Origin: an uncultured Lachnospiraceae bacterium
Lineage (GTDB): Bacteria; Bacillota; Clostridia; Lachnospirales; Lachnospiraceae
Reading direction: 5' to 3'
Assembly (NCBI GenBank): GCA_900554925.1
Contig: USJG01000049.1
Coordinates: forward strand, 1-13,532
Length of the DNA stretch: 13,532 nt
The translations under genes were made by a program, and so were the position numbers. The first letter of the stretch is position 1. Each line of letters begins with the position of its first letter. Below, one piece after another: positions 7,115 to 13,532 of the stretch. The notes beneath the pieces are model-generated. The model saw only the letters and a program-made list of their open reading frames with translations. It ran no database searches and had not been told where the DNA came from.

Positions 7115-7161
7115 TTAATTTGCCTCCTTAAAATATTTAGTTCATAGTTAAGTCTGAAACT

Positions 7162-7190
7162 AGTATACATGAGTTTCTTCCTCTTGACTA
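7162..7190 (-). promoter_or_regulatory. Promoter of the ugpC-like gene
   Basis: On the minus strand TAGTCA (7190-7185), a 17-base spacer and TATACT (7167-7162), giving a leader of about 40 bases before ATG 7114. No obvious terminator for the upstream GGDEF gene is visible between 7291 and this promoter, so read-through from the upstream operon is possible. Confidence 0.6.
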
Positions 7191-7290
7191 TGCCACTATT
7201 CCACAAAGATTTTACTTTACATTGTAAAAAATGCTTATAAAGATCATAAATTTTTATTCCAGGTAACAACTTGACCAAAAAATTTCGTTT

Positions 7291-8787
7291 TCACTGGTCA
7301 CTTTGCACAGTTTGCTTCTGCCTGTCTCTGTCATCATAAAAAGCAATCTGATTTTTCCCGCGTTTCTTGGCTTTGTAAAGTGCCTGATCGGCAGATTTAT
7401 ACAGGGCTTCAAAATCTTCTCCGTCTGCCGGGAAAACTGCGGCTCCGATACTTGCAGTAGCCGAATATTTTACATATTCTCCCACCTGGAAATTTTTAAA
7501 GAAATATTCCAGTTTTTGCGCTTCTTTCAAAGTATTGTCATCATTTTGGAGATTTTTGAGGAATATCGTAAATTCATCACCGCCGGTACGCCCTATAATG
7601 TCAGTGACACGGAAGTTAGCGCCTATCTGTTTGCCAAAAGACCGCAGAACCTCATCGCCAAACGCATGGCCCATAGTATCATTGATCTTCTTAAAATTGT
7701 CAATATCAAGGACAAACATCATAGCCAGCGAATTGGGATTCTTACTTATGTATTCCTTGATCTTCCGCTCTGTTGCCAGTTTATTGTTAAGTCCGGTAAG
7801 AAGATCCGTATCCGCTTTCTCCTGAAGATTTTTACTCTTCTCAGCATTTCTTATTCTTCCAATGTAATTAGTAGCTGCAAAAACCACTATAAACAGAAAC
7901 ATGACACTGAGAAGCTGATATAACCTGCGGATCGAATTTGAAAAAATATATTCCTGATTATAATCAACGTAAGACTGATTGACGCCAATAATAAACATCC
8001 AATCATCAACCCCTATCGGTGCGTACACAAGGGTTCTTTCCTCATTTTCCGCAGCCAGTTCCACACAACCTGTATTCTTGTTCTGCATTCTTACTCTGGC
8101 TTTCGTAGCATCACTCTGGTATCCCTGATTAACATTTTCCCAGATATTTTCACCATTAACAAAATTACTTTTTATATTTTCGGATTGAAAAATATACCCC
8201 TCCGGCGTGATTATAGTGGCAAAAGCAGACTGGTCAAATTCCTCGCTGAGCTGAGTTATCTCATTCAAACGTTCCATAGGATAATACAATAAGAAGCTTC
8301 CTCCATTGCCCTCCACCGGAATAATAATCAAAATTACTGATGTACCTGCAATACTGTCGTACTTTTCAAAATAATATTTTACGCCCACATTATTTTGCAA
8401 ACCATCTATGTAATCTGTTCCTTCCAAATTAACTCTGTTTCCTTTATGATCTACAGCATTTTGATTTCTGTCATAGTAAACGGCTTCACTTATTTGCGTG
8501 TTTTCAACAACTGCCTCAAGAAGCTGCCTTGTGACCTGGGAATCAGAAGATTTCTGTTTCCCGATCACCTGCGCAGCAGTTTCACCTGCAGCACGTATAG
8601 ATTCAAGGTCGTTGCTGACCTTCAATGCATTCTTTTCTGCAACTTCTTCTAATCTGCTTTCTACAGTTTCTATTGCTTCCTGTTTGATTTTATTGGAAAA
8701 ATTAAAAAACATAATCAATATTACAACGGCTGCAAATGCAAATGGTATCAGCCATTGAAACATCAATCGTCCATGTTCTTCTCTCAT
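7291..8787 (-). CDS. Membrane diguanylate cyclase with extracytoplasmic dCache-like sensor and GGDEF domain
   Basis: A 498-residue protein predicted to make c-di-GMP from two GTP. Membrane segments at about 11-30 and 289-309 enclose a large outside domain of about 250 residues, resembling a double Cache sensor (AVYYDRNQNAV, TIITPEGYIF, YAPIGVDDWMFIIGVNQS). A short linker leads to the GGDEF domain, starting at DTDLLTGLNN (326-335), with metal ligand D361 in FVLDIDNFKKIND. The active-site motif GGDEF (402-406) is intact. RVTD (393-396), 5 residues upstream, fits the RxxD product-inhibition site, so the enzyme is probably active and feedback controlled. ATG 8787 has GGTGAGG 5 bases upstream. The gene follows the YesL gene by 35 bases and is the last of a four-gene operon. 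The sensed ligand is unknown; Cache domains usually bind small metabolites. Confidence 0.92.
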   Translation of the reverse strand: MREEHGRLMFQWLIPFAFAAVVILIMFFNFSNKIKQEAIETVESRLEEVAEKNALKVSNDLESIRAAGETAAQVIGKQKSSDSQVTRQLLEAVVENTQISEAVYYDRNQNAVDHKGNRVNLEGTDYIDGLQNNVGVKYYFEKYDSIAGTSVILIIIPVEGNGGSFLLYYPMERLNEITQLSEEFDQSAFATIITPEGYIFQSENIKSNFVNGENIWENVNQGYQSDATKARVRMQNKNTGCVELAAENEERTLVYAPIGVDDWMFIIGVNQSYVDYNQEYIFSNSIRRLYQLLSVMFLFIVVFAATNYIGRIRNAEKSKNLQEKADTDLLTGLNNKLATERKIKEYISKNPNSLAMMFVLDIDNFKKINDTMGHAFGDEVLRSFGKQIGANFRVTDIIGRTGGDEFTIFLKNLQNDDNTLKEAQKLEYFFKNFQVGEYVKYSATASIGAAVFPADGEDFEALYKSADQALYKAKKRGKNQIAFYDDRDRQKQTVQSDQ

Positions 8788-8822
8788 CCTAACCTCACCC
8801 TACAATCTCCTCGCCATTAATT

Positions 8823-9542
8823 TCAGCTTTCTTCCTTAGTATCCTCCGCCCCTTTAACGGACATCTCAGGCACTGTTTCCTGCTCCTCTTCCGAATATAC
8901 TCTCCACTCGCCATCATCCGCCTCCTCCTGTTCCGGTTCGAAACGCCTGAACGTTTTATTATAAAGAAGCGCGCAGCCATAAGCCGGCAATGATATACCA
9001 AGTGCCAGCACAAGCGGAAGGATCTGATAAACCAACAGACCAATGATTACCGGTATTATCCAGCAGATAATCATAAGTATTGTTTTCGGAAGGCTTATGA
9101 TCCCCATTAAAAGAGAATTCTTAAATGTATTTTTTATGGTATTTTCAAACTTTGAAAGAACCGGAAATATATGCATAACCGCGATCAGTAATATAACAGC
9201 AACCGCAATTAACGCTACCCTTATCCATGCGGGAAATTCAAATGCAGCATACTTTAATATATAAAAATCACCGGCCAATACCATGATAACAGCTAATATA
9301 ATCAGCCAGATGATCGTAGCCTGCTTAAAGTTCTGCTTAAAGGATTTAAAAAAAGATTTATTTATGTAGCCTTCCTCATTTCTGACCATCTTCAGCACCA
9401 CATAATTCAATGCTGTCATAGATGCTCCTATGGTAAAAATCGGAATGCTGCAGATAACTGTCAATATATTTAACCAGATCAAATCTGCCATTTTGTTCAA
9501 AAAACTAAAGACAGGGCTATCCAAATCAAAAATTTTGCTCAT
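8823..9542 (-). CDS. YesL family (DUF624) membrane protein
   Basis: A 239-residue integral membrane protein. The N-terminus FDLDSPVFSFLNKMADLIWLN, then GASMTALNYVVLKMVRNEEGYI and SFFKSFKQNFKQATIIWLI, is the DUF624/YesL signature. About five membrane segments are seen, at roughly 20-42, 75-98, 104-125, 145-170 and 172-195. The tail from about 202 to 239 is hydrophilic and strongly acidic (rich in E and D, with EWRVYSEEE), longer than I would expect for the family. YesL proteins are of unknown mechanism and often lie in sugar or pectin-fragment uptake loci. Start ATG 9542, with AAGGAAG 9 bases upstream. Located 53 bases after the HD gene and 35 before the diguanylate cyclase gene, so translated from the same message. 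Confidence 0.87.
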   Translation of the reverse strand: MSKIFDLDSPVFSFLNKMADLIWLNILTVICSIPIFTIGASMTALNYVVLKMVRNEEGYINKSFFKSFKQNFKQATIIWLIILAVIMVLAGDFYILKYAAFEFPAWIRVALIAVAVILLIAVMHIFPVLSKFENTIKNTFKNSLLMGIISLPKTILMIICWIIPVIIGLLVYQILPLVLALGISLPAYGCALLYNKTFRRFEPEQEEADDGEWRVYSEEEQETVPEMSVKGAEDTKEES

Positions 9543-9595
9543 GATTATTTTCTTCCTTTTCTTATGTCCTTCTTTTTATGTCAATACCTTAAAGG

Positions 9596-10846
9596 TTACC
9601 CTTTCAGCCTTCCGGATACCTGCATATACTGTTGATTCAGCTTCCTATATGTAACCATGATTTCTTCTGAACGTATTTTAACCCGCTGTATGATTTCATC
9701 ATAACAGTTAAGCAGGGTATTTACGATTGTCTTATTGTATTTTCCGGCTGTTGCTTCTTTCCGGATAATCAAGGCTATCTCTTCTTTTTTGTATGCCGGC
9801 CTGTATGGTCTTTCGCACAAAAGAGCTGTAACCGTATCTGCGATCTGCAAAATTTTCTGGGCCTGGTTCATCTGCACTTCCCTAAGTCCCCTGGGATAAC
9901 CGCTGCCGTTACCGCGCTCATGATGAGCTGCTACGATTGCCACAACCTCTTCTGCCATGCGGTCATTTAAAACTCTCTCTGCCAGGTGTACATGCATTTT
10001 AACCTTTTTGTATTCTTCCTCAGTCAGCTTTCTGGGGGCATCTATAATCTCCTGAGGTATTGCCAGCATTCCAATATCGTGCAGAAGCGCTCCGTAATAT
10101 AACTGCTCCCTTTCCAGATCGCTTAGCCCGCTTTTCTGCCCAAGGCTTTCTGCAATACACAGACAGGTCACTGTATTTACCACAGATGTTTCACTTTTAA
10201 ATCCCTGGCAATACATAAGCATTTCCAGATATTTTCGTTTATCCTCATTGGTAAAGATCATGTAGCCGATTATTTCATGCAGTTCTTCCTTATATTCACC
10301 TTTCTTTACCTTGCGCATCACATCAAATTTTCTTATTGTCTCTTTAAAAAGGTCGATGGCCTCCTGGCTGATAACCGTTCCGGACTGCTTTTCAAACATG
10401 GCAAGATCAAATTTATCCCCCAGTGCTATAGAATAAATGTCTATTTTCTCTGCCAGATTTAAATAAGCCGCTATCTCTTTGTACTCGTAATCAATTTCCT
10501 TCAATTTGGAATAATCCGTATGATGGTAAAGAATAATCGCAGCCAGTTCGCTTAGCGGGGATAAATGCTTAAATACCAGATATCCGTAGGTAGCGTGGGC
10601 CATAGGTTCCCTGCATTCATAGCGTATGATTTCATTTAAATTTTCTGTCTTGTAGGCGCCAATATCATGCAGGGATGCAAGAAACACAAAATCAGCCAGT
10701 TCAAATTTTTCATAGCCGCCCTTGCATTCCAGCATCTTATACAGATAATATGCAACTCTTGACCCATGATCCATGGCTCTTCGGTCTATCAGCTTAAGCG
10801 TATCCCGCATCAATAGAAAAATATCCTTACTATGAATATATTCCAT
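9596..10846 (-). CDS. Tandem HD / HD-GYP domain protein, putative c-di-GMP phosphodiesterase or effector
   Basis: A 416-residue soluble protein with two HD-type units. Unit 1 (about 20-135): H27 and R30 in DHGSRV, HD at 60-61 (SLHDIGAYK), H84, HH at 108-109, but no GYP motif. Unit 2 (about 215-390): HDIGM at 256-260, H285, HHERGNGSGYP at 308-318 and IADTV with D337. This is the HD-GYP pattern, which in active members hydrolyses c-di-GMP to GMP. Unit 2 differs from consensus: HDxGK has M260, the D of DGxGYP is N313, and the leading HxxR is missing (T/S near 220-221). Activity is therefore uncertain. ATG 10846 has TAGGAG 6 bases upstream. It starts 15 bases after the GNAT gene and is in one operon with a diguanylate cyclase, which supports a c-di-GMP role. 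A different HD phosphohydrolase substrate cannot be excluded. Confidence 0.85.
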   Translation of the reverse strand: MEYIHSKDIFLLMRDTLKLIDRRAMDHGSRVAYYLYKMLECKGGYEKFELADFVFLASLHDIGAYKTENLNEIIRYECREPMAHATYGYLVFKHLSPLSELAAIILYHHTDYSKLKEIDYEYKEIAAYLNLAEKIDIYSIALGDKFDLAMFEKQSGTVISQEAIDLFKETIRKFDVMRKVKKGEYKEELHEIIGYMIFTNEDKRKYLEMLMYCQGFKSETSVVNTVTCLCIAESLGQKSGLSDLEREQLYYGALLHDIGMLAIPQEIIDAPRKLTEEEYKKVKMHVHLAERVLNDRMAEEVVAIVAAHHERGNGSGYPRGLREVQMNQAQKILQIADTVTALLCERPYRPAYKKEEIALIIRKEATAGKYNKTIVNTLLNCYDEIIQRVKIRSEEIMVTYRKLNQQYMQVSGRLKG

Positions 10847-10861
10847 ACAATACTCCTATAC

Positions 10862-11338
10862 CTATAATATATAATCCATGGGAGTATATATTATTCCATC
10901 CTGCTGCTTTTCCGGTCCCAAATCCTTAAATCCTATTCTGTGATAAAACTTCACTCCATATGGCGATGCATTTACCGTCAGACGCTTCTTTCCCAATTCT
11001 ATTTTTACATAATCAGCCATTTTACGGACTAAAGCTCTGCCGATCCCCTGCCTGTGATAACTGCTGTCCACAAACAGAAGAGATATATGCATTTCATTGC
11101 GCAATGTGATCATACCGATCATTTTCCCCTGATCAAAGGCGGCCATCATCTGATAGGCACCCATAACGAACATCCGCCTTAATCCTGAATCTGTAATAAA
11201 ATCCTCGAAGCTTCTGACCCCTTCCGGTGTATAAATATCTGCTTCAAATTCAAGAAAGGTTTTCCACGCCAGCCCCATGGCTGCTTCCCACTCTTCCTGG
11301 CTGGCAAAACGTATTTCGTAAGGTATTTCCTGATCCAT
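10862..11338 (-). CDS. GNAT family N-acetyltransferase
   Basis: A 158-residue acetyl-CoA-dependent acetyltransferase of the GNAT fold. Seen: motif A ISLLFVDSSYHRQGIGRALV (residues about 85-104) with the acetyl-CoA pyrophosphate loop HRQGIGRA, then motif B VNASPYGVKFYHRIGF (about 122-137). The length fits a single-domain GNAT. The substrate, whether small molecule or protein, cannot be predicted. ATG 11338 has GAAGGG 8 bases upstream. It is the first gene behind a good promoter and is followed by the HD gene after only 15 bases, so it belongs to the c-di-GMP operon. Whether it modifies an operon partner is unknown. Confidence 0.9.
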   Translation of the reverse strand: MDQEIPYEIRFASQEEWEAAMGLAWKTFLEFEADIYTPEGVRSFEDFITDSGLRRMFVMGAYQMMAAFDQGKMIGMITLRNEMHISLLFVDSSYHRQGIGRALVRKMADYVKIELGKKRLTVNASPYGVKFYHRIGFKDLGPEKQQDGIIYTPMDYIL

Positions 11339-11370
11339 TGCTTTATCCCTTCATGTATTTTCAGTGTATA

Positions 11371-11399
11371 ATTATAGCAGAATATGCACAACTTTACAA
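11371..11399 (-). promoter_or_regulatory. Promoter of the GNAT-HD-YesL-GGDEF operon
   Basis: On the minus strand TTGTAA (11399-11394), a 17-base spacer and TATAAT (11376-11371) with an extended -10 TGC directly before it (11379-11377). The start near 11364 gives a leader of about 26 bases. This is the only clear promoter seen ahead of the four genes. Confidence 0.72.
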
Positions 11400-11429
11400 T
11401 CAAAGCCGCTTGTTTCACTGGTGTTTTTT

Positions 11430-12422
11430 CTAAAGCACCATCTCTACGCCTACCTGATTGACCAGCGGCAATCCATTTTCCAGGGCATATGCATTTTCAA
11501 GGGTCGTCCGCGCAATTGCCTGCATAGCTTCTTTAGTGAAAAATCCCATATGGGAAGTGACAAGCACGTTGGGGAATGTCATAAGGCGGGCCAAATGATC
11601 ATCTGTAATAATATCATTGGAACGATCTTCATAGAAAACTCCTTCTTCCTCCTCGTAAACATCAAGCCCTACACCGCCAAATTTTCCTTCCAGCATTGCA
11701 TTGATCAAAGCCTCTGTATCGATCAGTCCTCCTCTTGAGGTGTTTACCAGATAAATTCCCTTTTTCATCATGGCTATGGTATCTTTATTGATCAGATGCC
11801 TGGTCTCCGCTGTAAGAGGACAATGGAGAGAAATAATATCTGCACTCTTAAATATTTCCTCCAGGGAAACATACTCTGCCTCCAACCCCTCGATGGGGTA
11901 AGGATCATAGCAAAGCACATGGGTCTGGAAGCCATTTAATATTCTTATCATAGCCTGTCCGATCTTACCGGTTCCAATAACACCCACCGTCTTTTCATAC
12001 AAATCCATTCCCATAAGCCCATTTAAACTCATGTTAAACTCTCTGGTCCTGTTGTATGCCTTATGAGTTAATCTGTTTACTGTCAATAACAGTGCCATGG
12101 AAAATTCAGCCACTGCTTCCGGAGAATAGCTTGGCACTCTGAGGATTATGATTTTATCCTCTGCTGCCTTTACATCTACGTTGTTGTACCCTGCGCTGCG
12201 CAGTAAAATAGCCTTGACATTCATTTCATAAAGGGCGTCTATCATACTGGCATCTACATAATCATTGACAAAAATGCATATGGCATCATGTCCCTTTGCC
12301 ATAAACACTGTCTCCTGATTACAGGCTGCCTCGATAAAATGAATATCAAAGCCATAATCCTTACTCATGGGTTCAAACCATATCTTGTCGTAAGGTTTCG
12401 TTCCATAAAATGCAATCTTCAT
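11430..12422 (-). CDS. ldhA: D-lactate dehydrogenase (NAD-dependent 2-hydroxyacid dehydrogenase)
   Basis: A 330-residue D-2-hydroxyacid dehydrogenase, reducing pyruvate to D-lactate and regenerating NAD+ in fermentation. Seen: the Rossmann motif GTGKIG (150-155), NAD-selecting D173 in CYDPYP, catalytic arginine R230 in NTSRGGLIDT, the acidic partner E257 in DVYEEE and catalytic H291 in SHMGF. Similarity to E. coli LdhA is visible along the whole chain (MKIAFYGTKPYDK, CIFVNDYVD, GYNNVD, YSPEAVAEFSMALLLTVNR, SNDIITDD), which favours D-lactate dehydrogenase over other members of the superfamily. Length is normal. ATG 12422 has GAGAGG 6 bases upstream. It is a single gene: its promoter lies upstream and the next operon on the same strand has its own promoter. 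Confidence 0.93.
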   Translation of the reverse strand: MKIAFYGTKPYDKIWFEPMSKDYGFDIHFIEAACNQETVFMAKGHDAICIFVNDYVDASMIDALYEMNVKAILLRSAGYNNVDVKAAEDKIIILRVPSYSPEAVAEFSMALLLTVNRLTHKAYNRTREFNMSLNGLMGMDLYEKTVGVIGTGKIGQAMIRILNGFQTHVLCYDPYPIEGLEAEYVSLEEIFKSADIISLHCPLTAETRHLINKDTIAMMKKGIYLVNTSRGGLIDTEALINAMLEGKFGGVGLDVYEEEEGVFYEDRSNDIITDDHLARLMTFPNVLVTSHMGFFTKEAMQAIARTTLENAYALENGLPLVNQVGVEMVL

Positions 12423-12503
12423 ATAACACCTCTCCCAATTATTATTTCTTGTTACACTACACTCTTCCGTTCATAAATCATTTTATACATCTCTGATTAC
12501 TTT

Positions 12504-12532
12504 ATCATACCACAAATGCATAAAACTATCTA
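12504..12532 (-). promoter_or_regulatory. Promoter of ldhA
   Basis: On the minus strand TAGATA (12532-12527), a 17-base spacer and TATGAT (12509-12504) preceded by an extended -10 TGG. The leader would be about 75 bases. An imperfect palindrome (12558-12577) lies some 25 bases upstream of the -35. I see no complete Rex-type operator. Confidence 0.5.
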
Positions 12533-12600
12533 TGGTGAACTGCATGTTATATGTATTATTAGCAGGAACCTGTTAATTTTATTCCATTCTCTTAAGTCCT

Positions 12601-13125
12601 CTATGAAAATAAATCAGTAAAAAACTTCTTCACAGAATTTGTAAGATTTTCAAAAAAACTGCTTATTGCACCGGATACTGCATTTTTGACCGCTCCGGTC
12701 ACTACTTCATCCACATGATTTACAAAATCACTCCCATATTCCTGATACAGATTTTCCGCTTTTTCTATGACATATTCTGCCGAAAATCCCATATCTTCAA
12801 GCTTTTCCATTGCATCCACCAGTTTTTTTGCATCCTCTTTACTGATTTCAACTCCGAACTTTTCCTTCCCCTCCTCAATGGCACTTGAAATCCCTTCTTC
12901 GGTTGCCAAATTTCCTTCTTCTATTTTCTCTTTCAAAAAGGAAAAAACCTCGGAAGCTGTTTCCTGGTCAATATTTGCAAATACCTCTTCCAACTGCTGC
13001 TTCATCTGTCCGATGACGTCTGCTGCCTCTTCCCCGGAAGAAGTCTCAGATGCTGCCGCAGCCATTGGGATACACAGAAAGACCATCATGACCACTGCCA
13101 GGATTACCGCAATTTTCTTTTTCAT
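12601..13125 (-). CDS. Small secreted helical protein of unknown function
   Basis: A 174-residue protein that I do not recognise. Seen: a Sec signal peptide with MKKK, the hydrophobic core IAVILAVVMMVFLCIPM and a probable signal peptidase cut in the AAAA stretch near residue 24-25. C18 is not in a lipobox, so a lipoprotein is unlikely. The mature part is acidic and almost wholly predicted helical (KQQLEEVFANID, DAKKLVDAMEKLEDMGF, YVIEKAENLYQEYG). It ends in an amphipathic aromatic segment AISSFFENLTNSVKKFFTDLF (about 153-173) that could bind membrane or pack against a partner. The ATG at 13125 has no well-spaced ribosome binding site: GGAAAGG is 19 bases away, and a 6-codon open frame ends across the start as ATGA. 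It follows an alpha/beta hydrolase gene by 74 bases. Confidence 0.75.
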   Translation of the reverse strand: MKKKIAVILAVVMMVFLCIPMAAAASETSSGEEAADVIGQMKQQLEEVFANIDQETASEVFSFLKEKIEEGNLATEEGISSAIEEGKEKFGVEISKEDAKKLVDAMEKLEDMGFSAEYVIEKAENLYQEYGSDFVNHVDEVVTGAVKNAVSGAISSFFENLTNSVKKFFTDLFS

Positions 13126-13151
13126 TTTAACTTAATAACCATATCCTTTCC

Positions 13152-13173
13152 GATGCCTACAGCTTCAGGCATC
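13152..13173 (-). promoter_or_regulatory. Inverted repeat before the secreted-protein gene
   Basis: GATGCCT (13152-13158) and AGGCATC (13167-13173) form a perfect 7-pair stem with an 8-base loop. On the minus strand it is followed at once by GGAAAGG, not by a run of T, so it looks more like a leader hairpin or operator than a terminator. Role unknown. Confidence 0.4.
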
Positions 13174-13199
13174 AGTGCAACATTTACAGCACAGGCAGG

Positions 13200-13532
13200 C
13201 TAAAGCTGGTATTCTTTAACCCTTTCCATGATCCATGGATAAATTTCCTCATATACCTGCTGCTTAATTGTTTCATTTAACAGCTCGTGTCTGCAACCCG
13301 CATAAAGCTTTAAGGAAATACATTCCATGCCAGCTTTATGAAAGTCCTCATATGCTTTTTTGACACCGCTGCCATAATTGCCTACGGGATCCATATCACC
13401 TGCAATAAAATAGACAGGCAGCTTTTTCGGCATCGCCTTCAGGTTTTCTTCCTGATTCAGCCGGTCAAGCAGGGTAAAGAGGGTTTTAAATCCGTTAACC
13501 GTAAAGGTAAAACCGCACAGCTTATCCTTCCT
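13200..13532 (-). CDS. Alpha/beta hydrolase, serine aminopeptidase/lysophospholipase-like (partial, 5' end outside window)
   Basis: The reading frame is open from the window edge to the stop at 13200, giving the last 110 residues; the ATG at 13433 is internal. Seen: PVYFIAGDMDPVGNYGSGV, which carries the catalytic Asp of the triad (D in GDMDPVG), and KLYAGCRHELLNE with the catalytic His. This spacing is typical of monoacylglycerol-lipase/lysophospholipase (PldB-like, Hydrolase_4) proteins. The nucleophile serine and N-terminus lie beyond base 13532. The substrate is not predictable, although the family acts on lipid esters. Upstream of the secreted-protein gene on the same strand, 74 bases apart. 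Confidence 0.85.
   Translation of the reverse strand, partial: RKDKLCGFTFTVNGFKTLFTLLDRLNQEENLKAMPKKLPVYFIAGDMDPVGNYGSGVKKAYEDFHKAGMECISLKLYAGCRHELLNETIKQQVYEEIYPWIMERVKEYQL

Noticed and set aside
7280..7293. cre-like sequence TGAAAACGAAATTT near the end of the GGDEF gene
   Set aside because: Only the first half matches the catabolite-response consensus; the second half lacks the expected symmetry, and it is far from the ugpC promoter.
7272..7300. Stem TGACCA/TGGTCA around the GGDEF stop codon as a terminator
   Set aside because: Only 6 pairs with a 17-base loop and no following run of T on the minus strand.
12541..12600. Possible Rex (NADH-sensing) operator upstream of ldhA
   Set aside because: Only one half-site-like TGTTAA (12571-12576) is present; the matching inverted half is missing.
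6..13135. Many open frames antisense or out of frame to the genes (for example 7303-7923 +, 11364-11738 +, 12767-13135 +)
   Set aside because: They lie inside well-supported genes on the opposite strand, have low-complexity or cysteine-rich translations, and lack ribosome binding sites or family motifs.
13200..13433. A complete 77-residue gene starting at ATG 13433
   Set aside because: The frame stays open to the window edge and the upstream residues continue a normal alpha/beta hydrolase, so it is the C-terminus of a longer gene.
1..13532. Mobile elements, CRISPR arrays, defence or toxin-antitoxin genes, tRNAs and riboswitches
   Set aside because: Looked for on both strands; no transposase motifs, regular repeat arrays, tRNA folds or riboswitch-like leaders were seen, and no gene-free stretch longer than about 300 bases exists.

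Overview
The window looks like a chromosomal segment of an anaerobic, low-to-moderate GC Clostridia, most likely Lachnospiraceae. This rests on the gene set (NrdG2-type radical SAM activase, YesL/DUF624, a CdaR/PucR-type regulator beside an MsmK/UgpC-type ATPase, a DUF6128-like protein), the AGGAGG-type ribosome binding sites and the Bacillus/Clostridium-like SRP RNA. No transposase, integrase, phage gene, CRISPR array or tRNA was seen, so it reads as core genome rather than an island. All calls come from reading the sequence; no database search was possible.

Layout. 1-526 (-): N-terminal part of a CUT1-type ABC ATPase, cut by the window edge. 527-712: divergent promoter region. 713-2122 (+): MATE efflux protein. 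2148-2645 (-) tadA and 2700-3464 (-) an NrdG2 activase (TTG start) are probably one operon. 3517-3745 (+): SRP RNA with a near-consensus promoter, divergent from the activase. 3864-5888 (-): a CdaR/PucR-type regulator followed by a DUF6128-like gene. 6005-7114 (-): a stand-alone sugar ABC ATPase (UgpC/MsmK) with its own promoter and a strong terminator. 7291-11338 (-): four closely spaced genes, GNAT acetyltransferase - tandem HD/HD-GYP protein - YesL membrane protein - dCache-GGDEF diguanylate cyclase, behind one extended -10 promoter. 11430-12422 (-): D-lactate dehydrogenase. 12601-13125 (-): small secreted helical protein. 13200-13532 (-): C-terminal end of an alpha/beta hydrolase, cut by the window edge.

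How the genes work together. Most of the window is housekeeping: tRNA wobble editing, protein targeting, anaerobic dNTP synthesis, fermentation and sugar import energy coupling. The most interesting unit is the four-gene operon. It pairs a membrane sensor cyclase that appears catalytically intact with a putative c-di-GMP phosphodiesterase or effector, a YesL membrane protein and an acetyltransferase, directly upstream of a shared sugar ABC ATPase and its presumed sugar-responsive regulator. A link between sugar uptake and c-di-GMP is possible but is inference from gene order. I found nothing that amounts to a clearly new defence or mobile system.
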